DNA from: Branchiostoma floridae
Taxonomy: Eukaryota > Chordata > Leptocardii > Amphioxiformes > Branchiostomatidae
Length of the DNA: 64,000 nt
Direction of reading: 5' to 3'
NCBI RefSeq assembly: GCF_000003815.2
Contig: NC_049980.1
Coordinates: forward strand, 20,347,916 to 20,411,915
Of this stretch, positions 47,701-59,700 are shown one piece after another (the stretch's first letter is position 1; each line of letters opens with the position of its first letter). The position numbers and the translations under genes are program-made. The notes below the pieces were generated by a model. The model worked only from the letters and a program-made list of their open reading frames with translations. It was not told where the DNA came from and did not search any database.

Positions 47701-50700
47701 ATTTAATGAATATGAGTCTCAGATTTATTTTGCAGCTTGCTAGTGAAAGACAAAGGAAGGTCAAAGGTTGTATTTTGAAGTTTGTGGAGGAAAAGAAGTA
47801 GGAAGTGAAGCCTTAGGCCCAATCTAGACACAGTTTTTACCGATATCTGTGGAGATGTCGGGAGGGATCTGGAACGTGGGGGGCGGGACACCCGTGGCGC
47901 TTACAGTCATAAACAGCTGTATAGTCTAATTAGCCCGCGTTGTATGCTAAATAGTAATGATCCCTCCCGAAGTTGGGACGCATCTACACGTGCACGGAAG
48001 TGGTCAGGGACCCCTGCTAAGCTATCGGGCGAATGGTCCGGACCTTTCGGGAGAAATTTTGCCGATATTGTAATGGCGATATTGTAGTTCCATCTAGACG
48101 CTGAAAAAAAGCTTTCGGCGAGAGGTTGTCGCAGGTATTGGGAAAAACGGTATCTAGATTGTGCCTTAGTTTCTCCAAACCATTATTGGTCAATAAACAT
48201 TTGGTACCACATCAGGTGTGCTTTCAGGTGTGAGTAAGTGGTGTTAGTACTGGAGCCATTTTGATGGGAGGATAGAGCAGGGATTCATTATTCATTATGG
48301 AGTTGTTAGGTGATTACACTGCTGCAGCCAGGCTGATTATACTGTCTGTGGTTATTGAAAAAAGATTGACTGCCTTGTGTGGGATTTAAGGCAGTAACAT
48401 TACTATTTCCATGCTATTCTCAAAACAGAGGTTGGTTCGGAAGTTTATGACCTTCCCTTCATGTCCCATTTTTTCTCCAACAGCCCTACCCTCTGCTTCA
48501 GTGGCAGTGGAACAGTGGCTTTTAAAATCAAAGTGACAGAAAGATTTTCTACAAATTGCAAGTAAAATGTCAGAAAAGGTACAATACTGAAGTTTACAGG
48601 GAAAATGGAGCCCTGTACCTGTTACAATTAATCATAGCTCTAACTATACGGTTATAATAATGATTTAAGATTATCATTATCTTGGGTGAACTTTTAAAAG
48701 TAAAATAATAAGCCTATTGTTTGACTCCAGTCCTGACTCCTTCCACAGATGCTAGTTGGCTCAGAGGCTTTTGGTCCAACTGCCGCAGCCTTTGTCATAC
48801 ATAACTGCAGAATCCAGCTGCCTGATTAAATCCCTCTTATACCTGAAGTGGGCCGTCCAAAATCCAGCCGGCAGGATGGGCCAGTTACAGCCCTGGACAG
48901 CGGAGTTTACATACATAGACTACATCGGGAACGGGTTTTCTTCGCGTGGAGAATTTGCGCGTGCCCGTGAAAAATTTGCGCGTGAAAAAATAAAGTTCCT
49001 GAAATATGTCAGAAAATGTGCAGCAAGGAATTCTAAGGCAGAAAAATTTGAACTTATGATATAATTTCTCATCTGTTACGTGAATTTTGGCTTTGAAAAA
49101 ACCCTGATTTTTAGATCCCTTGGGAATAGGTTAATTTGCATATTTTGGACATTTCAAAATCACATGAATCTGACAGAAATACATGGAAAAATTACTCATA
49201 ATGAGGTTTAATATTGTAAAATGTAACAATTTGAGCATTTTCCCCATTCTAGAAGTTTCATTTCATCTTTTTTGCGCGTGAAAACTTAACATTCAAAAAT
49301 CACTTGAAAATCACTCAGATCTAGATTTTGTACTCTATAATGCAACAATATGATACTAAATTCCATTTTGTGCCATCTTGTTTGAGCTTTTAAGTATAAA
49401 ACTGCAAAAACTTTTTGAATCCCTTGGGAATCAGCTAATTTGCATATTGTCACGCGCAGATTTTTCACGCGCAACTTTTCACGCGCAACTTTTTCACGCG
49501 CACAAAACCCCATCCCACTACATCACCTACTCTCCAAGCAGAGTTAGGTTTTGACACAGCAAGATAAAATGCAAAATAGAAAGCCTGATAAAAACGACTA
49601 AAAAAAAACACGTTAAAAAAACAGCCGGAGCCTAATCTCTGCTTGGAAAGTATACATAACCCTGTTACCTACTCAAGTTTGTTTTGACCGATTGAATCAA
49701 TTATTGTGACCAATCATGAGTCAGATTACTGGCACCTGTGTGCTGAGTCAGCACTTACTCACCCATTGTTGTTTTGTAGTCAGTCCTTTTATAGATATTG
49801 TGTTATGCATATGACGTATCAATCTGTAGATAAATTTTTTATTAAGCATGTCTTATGGGTATATCAAGTAGTGGATGAATAATTATGATGTTATGGTCTA
49901 TAGATATTGGACCTGTCATTTCTGGTATGTCTAAGTATCATGTCAGAAAATATTGATGTTGATAATGTGATTCATGTGAAGATGAAGTCGATTCAAAGTG
50001 AGAGGGACAAATTCCAGGAGATCATGTCCATTTTTGGATATAACCATCTATGTTTATTTTTACATGTCTAAGTTCTTGTGCATGTTTGAAAGCTCTAATG
50101 ACTCTTCAAAGGGAGAAAAATGCTGAAAAGATGGATGAACAGATGGCTGTAGTGCATGTGCTTCTTTGATTGTTTCTATTCCTTACTTAGTAAGTATGAA
50201 ATGAGCAGCCCTGGAAATGGGTTACTCTGGATATCAGACTGTTTCCAGGGTCTACACAGACCCTTAAAACCATGATAGATATTATTGAAATCAGGTTGGA
50301 AACCAGGATAGAAATTGTTATTACTGTGCAGCAGCAGCAGCAGCATCTTACACAGAACCTCCAAGGGACGTGAATATGTCTGATACATGACTATAGCTAT
50401 AACAATGACTGAGTCAGTAGCCCTGTTTAGGCTTAGCCATGTACCTTGTATACGTTTTGCCTATTCAATAGGCTATTGTAGAGTCTAAGCAGATGTAGGA
50501 TCAGGGTCAGTGTTTTACACATGTTGGCATGTGTTTCTCTTTCTTCCCACATATTAGTATGATATCCTCAACTGAAATGAAGCATACCTTAATAATATCG
50601 GTGGATGTCCACAACACTGGGAATAACATGTCAAGTGGTCTTGAAGAGCTTTAGAGAAGTTGAAAATATTTTCAGTTTCTTTTTACACACAACAGTACAA

Positions 50701-53700
50701 AACATGTACTCCTTACTTGAAGTATGTTCCATGTAATACCAGCTGCAGGTTGTCTGATATCAATATCCTGTACTAGTTTACATCCTGACTGGGCCAACCA
50801 GCTACTGAACAACTGTCATAACATGTGCTTCCCAGGAAAGGGATCCTAACAAAGGGGCATTCATATGTATGTAACGTTATGTATGTATGTATGTATGTAT
50901 GTTAGGGCTCCAAGTACAACAAGCATACAGGTTTATAAAATTGCAGCAGTGCAGGTATTTCTGATGTGTACCTGCACTGGTGTATGATAAAAACTGACCA
51001 GGGACAATGGCTGATGCCGACGGCCGAAGGCTGATGCGGAATACACCGTGTTGTATTTTATTTATGTCATACCCACCTGAGAAAACCACTGTTTTGATGT
51101 GAAATGCGCCAGAAGTTGAACAAATTTGTTGCCCTCGAAAAAAAAGCGTTGCAACAGTAATGTTCCAACGTCCGAATCAGGTATTCGAACTTTCAATGGC
51201 GCCGTACTCGGCCCACTCGAAACAGTTCGATTTATTCGAATGGAGCCTGTGTGATAACCCCGGGCCGTATGGAAAGTTACCAGCCGGTCCGGAACACCCG
51301 TATCGAACGTTTTCGCGTCACAGGTATGACATAAAAATGGTTCTTGCAGCCTGTAATATATTCCGACATACTACATGTAGGCGGCGGTCGAAGTAAGCGA
51401 TTGTTGGGGGAGGAATAGGCTGGCACCTGGCTCACGGCGATTAACTGAGGCCGGGAGAAACAGCCTACAAGTATCTAACACGGACTATGGCGACGTTTCA
51501 TATTCTTAGATCAAATATCTTCACCTTTTATTCTCCTTTTCTACCATTGGGTGGACAAACTCCAACTCCATCGTAGTTCTTCAGACGAATTTCCGTCAAA
51601 CTTGGGAAGCGCTATTTATTAGTGACCTGTAATGACCTCGTACCAGCTTGATAGCATCATATCAAACATTTTTGACGAAGAATAAAAATATACTGTCATT
51701 CATCAAAAATATATATTGATAACAAGTTACATAAACCAATAAATAAATATAATGATATATGCATACAAAGTGCACGCACGTGCACGCGACCGTCGGAATC
51801 GGGTCGGCGTTCAGGAAGGGTATCAGAACCTTAGTTTGTGGGTGTGAGCTTAGTACGAGTAGTATAGACTTGAATACCATCCACGTTATATATGCATGAT
51901 TATATATTTCAGAACATAGAGATTTCGGAACATAGAGATTTCGGAACATAGACATGTAACGGGGTTTGGTAACCAGGCTGATGAGCTAGAAGTTCCCTAG
52001 AAGCAAAAGAAAAGGGTGCTAAAGAAAAACTTTATTTTTTAGAAAACTATAGCACTATGTATCCATGTGCTGTGGTGTGTAGAATATCAGTAGTGAAGTT
52101 ATCATTCAGATATTGACTTCAGGTTTAGACACACACACTCAAACATATGGAACTCCTACAATGCCCTGCAAACGTCTGGAAAGTATTGGGAAGATGTATG
52201 ATGAAAGAAGCACTTTGGATGAAAAAGGACAAGTTTGGACATGATGCCTCTTCTTTAATAGATCCAGCAGATGCGTGACTAACAGGTCCTTAAGTGTCTT
52301 TCTGTCTCTGCCAGTGGCTGTGTTATTTCAGGTGTGGTCTACTGTGTGCTGCACCTTGATTGACAGTTGAGGAACAGATGAGACAGTTGTGGGGGACTCT
52401 ACAATCAGGGCAACCAGACATGTTTAACTTAAGAGGGTGTGAAAAGGTGTTTAAGACCACTGGCGACAAGACTTTTCTTTTTTGGTGGTGGTGGTGGTGT
52501 GAGCATTTTCTAAGAGTGTTTGGTTGCTGATGGGTTTTGCCAGTGTTTAAGGTCACAATAGATCGTTTTCACAGAACGTTCGAAAACCGTTCGATCACGC
52601 TTGGGCGCCATGTTGGATGATAACCTGGATGACTAGAACACAGAACGGCGCTGTCAAAGTTTAACTTGCGGGTTCAAGTGTGCTGTTTTGTCTCCATTCT
52701 GTGAATCATTAAGTGATGTAGCCAACGTTGCAATAATCAGGACAAAGTTGCAATAATACGTCTTGATTTATAAACTTTTAAAATGGCAATTTTTTCAACG
52801 ATCTAATGCTGGTGCCGATCGCGAGGATTTACTTTTGCGGTAGCGGGAAATGGAGTGTTCGCGGTGGTTTAGAGTTCGCGGTGAAGCGGCCTCGCAAAAA
52901 ACCGCGATCATTCACTGTACCTGGCCTGCTACCCTGGGTGATATTTTTTTTGCTGACAGGTCACGTGCAGAGGAATAGATAACAATCCCCACCGCATGCG
53001 CGCACGAGCTGGCCCTCACTGTCCACTTGCCTAACAAGGGGCAAGATTTAGCACTTCCCCGACCCTAACTCCGTGAGGCAAGCGGATAGTGGGGACCAGC
53101 GGGATAGTGGTATTAAATAAGTTCGTGCGCGCGTCTTTTTTCCGTATTTTGGCTTTGTCAACATGTGTATTAGAAAGGTCTGTTTACAAAATTACAATTC
53201 AGTTGATCAACTAACGTTAAACATACGAATCAGGGCTGCTAGCGCTGACGTTATTGCGACAGACTGTAACGTTGCACTTAATACTGAAAATTCAAACTCT
53301 GAGAATGCTTAGCACATGTTTAGTCAGATGCCAAATTGCGTTTAGTGCCCGTCGCGGCATGGAGGTGACAGAACTCGACCAGACTTGTAGAAACTTCCCT
53401 CGCCACAAGCGCAAAGCTCGCTGGAAGACACACCACACTTTGTCGATTCAATACTAAAATCGTGCGAGATTCGGTCAAAGTTTTGTGTAAGGGTGCCGTC
53501 ACACGTGCGTATATCTGTTGTACATGTAGGACTTACGAAAGTCTCTGTACCTTTGTCGTGTCTCAATAAAGAATCTTTATCAAAGTTCATATGAGGTCCC
53601 TACGCTATGGACTATTTGTCTCTATCAGGCTTCACATGTCTCACTGGGAAAAAGCAGGAATTAAACAAATATAGACACTCAGATAACATGCTAGAGAAGT

Positions 53701-56700
53701 TAGTTGGCCGAGGGAGTATGTTTGCGACCTAGCTAACTCCTCTGGCATGTTATCTGTATATATTTGTCCAATTTTATTTTCCCAGCGACCTGTGGAGCAC
53801 GGTGGGGGCTAAGAATTTCATACGAACCTCATACGGACTTGAATGTATACGCATGTGTGACCGCATCCTTCAGGTGCAGTCACACGAGCGTATATATCAA
53901 GTCCATATGAGGTCCGTATTGACATTTTTCTTCATATGATCATGTACCAGTCGTATGCACAATACACACCTCACCTCATACTTTTAGGTAAGCGTACTGG
54001 GCCGTGCTGAGCGTAAAACTGACACAACGATTGAGATGCGCGTGAGGGTTGTATTGACATGTTTTGTCTTGCCTTAGGTAAAGTTTGCAACTGAAGAAAT
54101 TTTTGTTTTGTTCTACCAGCTACACAATCGTGGGTAAAAAAAGTTTGAATTTCGTTCCTCGTGAACAAGCCAAACAATTTTTAATCCTCGCTTGATTATC
54201 GACAGAACATCGGGGGCAGTAATGGTGAAAATATCATTCACAGCTCAGGAGGCGATGTGCCGTGTTTTATGAAGAAGAAATAGAACAAGCTTGCTGACAT
54301 TTTCGTGTAACATGGTATACGTCTATGACATACCCTGTACCAGAAACCAACTTTCTCCCAAAAAATAAAAGAAAGCATGCACAAACTCCGCGGCAGGGCT
54401 ACTGTTGGTGGGCTGGTAGGAGAGTGGTTTAGTCAAGTTATTGAAAAGCCGGAGAACTGTAGGTAATATTGTTGAATAGAAACGGCGAGTAGGCCGTGTC
54501 CTGTGTTTATGGAACTCGCAGTTAGCACGGCAAACATCCAGTCTGTTTCTGAATTTAAAAAAAAGGCTTCTTTCCACGTACGAGTCCACCACGTGCACAC
54601 ACAGCCGTGTGGAGATCGAGCCGCTTATCATCCAACATGGCCGTTCGAACGTTCGAACGCGACTGTGACGTCATTGTGAAAACGATCTATACAGTATTTT
54701 GATTATGATGATATGGTCAAGCATTTGTCTGATTGATACTTTCCCGAGCCCTGAACGAGTTGCCAAGGTATTTTGATTCCGATTGAATCTATGTAATCCC
54801 AGCCTCTGTATGTGTACTCTTTTTACATCCCATGTTGAAGGTCGTGTGTTACGCTATGATTTGTAGGGAAAAATTTTAGTATGTTTGATTTCATACTTTT
54901 TAAAATTGTTCTGAATTTAGCCTCATTCTTTGGCACCACTTCTGAGTTTAGCTGAATTGTTGTTGTCGGGACACCCCATACAGGCCCCATAGTTGCCTGG
55001 ATACCCCATCACACTCTTGCAATGCCTGCTTGTTCTTTTGATGACTTGGCAGTATTGAAATCCCACTTGACATGACCCCTTTCGACAGGTGTATGAACAT
55101 TTCCTGAGTGATAGTAACCTATGAAACTCTAGTATGGGTCAGATCTTGTTTTACATTTAGGGAAAGTGGAATGGTCAGAGTTTAGAATGGACACTGTTAG
55201 ATCTATCCTACAAAACCTGTCTCAGTTCCACTTGTGGTGATACCCTGTTAAAGTAAACAGGAAAAGGATTTTTCTATGAACCTTTATCTATTTATTATGT
55301 GCATAAATTTGCATTCAATGATAGGTAGTATAACAAAGAGAGCTTCTGAGTGGGCTGATGACAAGGATAGATTACCAAGGGATATATGCATGGACATATA
55401 AGGCCATGTGAAGTCTGAAGCTCAGTGGCAAGTGTGATATCTCACAACAGATGTAGAGTTAGGGATGGGGTGCAACAGTGGTACATGTGCATCTCCCGTG
55501 TGGTCGGGGGAGAGTTTGCAGCTATCTGACTCCTTTTACAGCTGCATTCCTCAACCATGTATGGAAAAAATGGAAGACTGGTAGATGCAGAAGTGTTATG
55601 TGGAATTTTGCTGTACAGTTTAGTGTGATTTTTGTAGAAAGACTTGCAACCATCTGTTTTCCTCTGTGGTCCAAGGAGTGGCCAAGCAAAGTACAGTAGG
55701 CATCCTTCCATCTTTGCAGATGGAAGCAAAGATGGCCAAGCAAAGTACAGTGATTCTTAGATAAAAACACAACAGCTAGTAACTGATGACGGCTACAGTA
55801 GAGTGAAGCCTGCAATGTCCCCTAATTTGGTTGGAATACACTCTGACAACAGGTGTGGACAGTGTGGTGGGATCTGAAATGTGCTCTGAGAATATGAATT
55901 GAATTCAAATGATTTCAAAAGTTTAGTGTTTTTGCCTACCTCAATTTTTGTTTGAAAAGGATAAAGACTGGCCATGAGTTGGAAATTATTTGCAGTTTGA
56001 GCTTTTCCAAAAGATGTAGAAAATACACTGTAAAGAACTGTTTGTGCTTTAAGTTTCCAACTGCCCAAATCTATAGCAAGGGTAACGGTAAGAATGCAGT
56101 GATACATTTGAATGAATATGGGTATTGCCCTTTGGGTGTACCTGCAGAAAGTCAACAAACAAATTGGAGATAACAAATAACTTCCCTGGCTTCCTTTGTC
56201 TTTTTTGCCACAAGGTCAACTTAAGTAAGATCATGGTGAAATATTTTTCTTGAAGGCAAGTTGTAGCCCAAAGGCACATACTGCCATGCGACTGAAGTGT
56301 CACATTGGCCTTGCTTGGTCCCAGGTGTTCTCTTATCTGGTGGTGTTGATCACCCTGCTAATTCTCTCCTGCCATAAAAGGAGTTTTTGTGAGCTTTATC
56401 CTGTACTTTGGAGAAACAGCTGGTCATCCCTGGGGTTAGGACATCTGTGGACAGATTAATTCAGGGACAAACCTTACATGTACATGGAACCCCTACATAG
56501 CAACTCCCAAACCAAAATTGGGTATCAAGAAGGTAACTCATTTTTGTACATTAGCAAGGGGAGTTTGGACAAAGGTAGATTTTTTCAGTTTAATAGATTC
56601 GTTTGTAGTGACAGTCAAATCCTCTTTGTGACCACTTAATGGACTTGGAGACAAATCACCACAGACAAGAGGTTAAAGTCACTGCCACAGACCAGTGGTC

Positions 56701-59700
56701 TCCATCGACTTCCATGTTTGAGGGTTATGTAGTAGTGCATTCACAACATAGATTAAGATTGTGCCATTTTATGGTCATATATTTTTCAACCAAGTTATGA
56801 CAGTATTGACTTTTTCTGTCACAAGACAGCTGATGTCTGTGCACATCCACACCTGTGTATGTATGATGACAGGCTTGAGGGAGAACTTGACAGCGCCTCC
56901 TACAGGATATTCCCCAGCCTGGTACTGCAGTGTTTGCTCAGGGATTTGAGTGTTGTTCTACAATAGTCTAGAGCAGCAGGATGAATTTCTCACTTCCTTC
57001 TTGGAACTGGGAAAGAAGGAAATCGTTCTCTTGCCGCTGATGTATGAGTGGTTGTTGTGTTTGTACTCCCTCAAGCGGCAGTATAGCTGTGACATATTAA
57101 CTTCACCTTTATCTGAAGGGGTAACCTATATATGTTGTTAAGTTTTTAGGGATATAAAGTTGACGGTCGGCGGTTTCAAACTATAAGAAGATTTTGAAAA
57201 TATTATATAGATATCTTCTCCTGCAAGGTAGAATTTCTCCTCACTACAGAAAACAATGACAATGACAACAACAACAATTAAGGACAAATATTTATACTGC
57301 TAGGAGCTATAATGTTGCATTTTATCTTTAAAAATTATCTTATTTTAATGGTCCATCTTTCTAGATATAGATAGCCAAAGGGTAGGAAGTAGGGATTGGC
57401 CTAATATAACTTACATTTAGTTAACATAGACATAAACACAGACACAAACTACAACAGTACTGCAAACATAACATTTGGACAAGTGTTTTTACTCAGTGCA
57501 GGAAGTGACTACAGCAGGACTGTCTCCAGCTTTTCTGTCCCACTCATTGTTTTGGAGCCTATATGTTGGGATTTTGTTTTAGCTGGTGTGGTCTTTTTCT
57601 TCTTCCCTCTTTTTCTGCCAGTTTTTACTCATACACAATACTATATGGTGAGCCTAATGTTATAGTGTTGTGTGCGAGTACTGTAGCTTGACAAAAGGCT
57701 ATGGGGAAAACATTCTGCATTATCGCAAAAATGTTGCATTTGTAGTTGAATTGTATATTTCATGCTTGCAGAAATACATTGCAATCAATTTCATGTCATG
57801 AAGTTCAAATTGTTTATACAGCATAAACTTTCTGTCCTTCTCAATGGGCAAATTGGGATGGAGTTACAGCAATAAAGGTCCTGGAAATATCCTTGGAATA
57901 CAGTTGCATATAGTGATGTAGAATATTTTCTTGCACTTAATTGTCATCTTCAACCTGTTGTTCTTCTCCCTGTCAGGTGTACAAGGGACTAGACATCATT
58001 ACAAACAAGGTAACAGAGGAGGAACAGCGGGCATGTGTGCATCACGTGCTGGACGTTGTCAGCCCACTACGACGCTTTACCGTGGTGGACTTCAGAAACA
58101 GGGCGCTTCCCATCATATCCTTGTTCCATGTTTAAAACAGTCATCCCTACTTGTACATCACAAGAATACAATTTTTCCACTTTTTATTTGAGGACTTTAA
58201 CATAAATTTCATTCCCTCATTCACTAGAGAGAAAAAGCAGATATTTACTTCCATAAACAATGTCGAATTGTTGCTGACCTTGACCTTTTCACCTTGAAGA
58301 CATCCTGGACAGACAAAGACTGCCCATCATTGTTGGGGGAACCAACTATTACATTGAGTCTCTGCTGTGGAAGGTGCTCATCAGCCCACCGGTAGGTCAG
58401 TTGCCATATTCATGGGCATCAGAGAGGCTGATGTTCACCTTATGTTTGTCTTTGTTGGTTGTACCACATCTTGATATAGGGGAGATTGTTTTGCACATGC
58501 TTTTCGTAAGTTTTAAAGAAGAAAATCTAAAGCTCTAAAATAGGTGTGATTAATCAAGATGTCCATTTGTTCTCCCTGTGTTGGCATGGTAACCAGGAGG
58601 ATCAGGAGGAGAGCGGCCTGCTGTTTGACCGTGAGGATGCAGCAGATGAGATGATGACAGATGCAGACCTCCACTCCCAGCTGGCAGCAGTGGACCCTGC
58701 CATGGCTGATCGGCTCCACCCCAACGACAGGAGGAAAGTGGCCAGGTGAGGTAATGTGAGTGGTCCAAAACTTATTCTGTTTGAACAGCACCTTTAAGAG
58801 TAATGTATGTCCATGAAGAAAACTGATGGTGGACAGTGATGGTTCAGCCACCACTGCTGTTGCAGCCATCACAAGATGACCTTAACTTTTGTTTCAGTTA
58901 GTGCAAACATCCTTTATATTTGTAGCCTGAGTACCATCCTCCGTAGTGACCACTGGCTCAGTACCATCCTCCGTAGTGACCGCTGGCTCAGTGCACTAAC
59001 TGAAACAAAAGTTAAGGTCATCTTGTGATGGCTGCAATGCTATATCTGGCCCACAGCACAACTCTGGAACATGTTTTTGAATAGACATTTTGTTCAAATT
59101 GTTGTCAAAATTTTAGCAACTGTCAATCATCAAACCAATGGATAGGAATGGAAAAATCCAGACAAAAAAAACCCCTAATGTTTGATATTTCCTTGTTCTG
59201 CCTGTAGGAGTCTGCAGGTGTTCCAACAGACAGGTGTTCCCCACAGCACCCTTCTACAGGAACAGTCCATGCAGGAGGGGGGTGGGCCTCTGGGGGGGCC
59301 CCTCAGGTACACCAACACTTGCATCCTCTACCTCTCCTGCCGGCAGGAAGGTCAGTACTTTAAATTTGTTTCTTCCTTTCTGAAGAAAGATGAAATTAGG
59401 ATATAGATTATTTTGTTTAATCAAAGTTATCTATCTCTTATGTATTAATTTAAAACTCTGCCTGTTATTTTCAGTTTTAGATGAACGCCTTGACAAGCGT
59501 GTGTACACCATGTTGGAACAAGGCTTACTGGATGAGCTTGCTCATTTCCATTCGGAATACAACAAGGAGATAGTTGATGCAAACAGGTAGGACTTGTGGT
59601 TGGAGTAGTTGATTTTCGCATAGTAATTTGTGTTTTAGCCCATACAAACTCCTCTGGATGGATCTACGGAAATCCCACATTTGATGTGAGTGCATGTAGA

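Larger units (their letters stand above)
44796..57976 (+). other. TRIT1 intron 1 (13.2 kb)
   Basis: GT-AG intron ending TTCTTCTCCCTGTCAG. It has absorbed three Mutator-like MITEs, a 2.1 kb inverted-repeat element, a GCGCGTG-rich foldback and several microsatellites. I see no nested gene. Confidence 0.9.

Noticed and set aside
51160-51323. Plus-strand exon-like frame with ATG and GTATGA donor in TRIT1 intron 1
   Set aside because: Bracketed by an inverted GGTATGACATAAA pair, so it is more likely the inside of a repeat element.
54323-54631. Minus-strand frame resembling the C-terminal part of non-LTR reverse transcriptases ([20 protein letters not shown])
   Set aside because: The resemblance is weak and no reverse-transcriptase core is nearby; kept only as a possible remnant within the 2.1 kb element.
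58115-58299. GT-AG alternatives for TRIT1 intron 2 (GTTCCA donor, GAAG acceptor)
   Set aside because: They shift the frame or add residues not fitting the family; AT-AC sites fit exactly.
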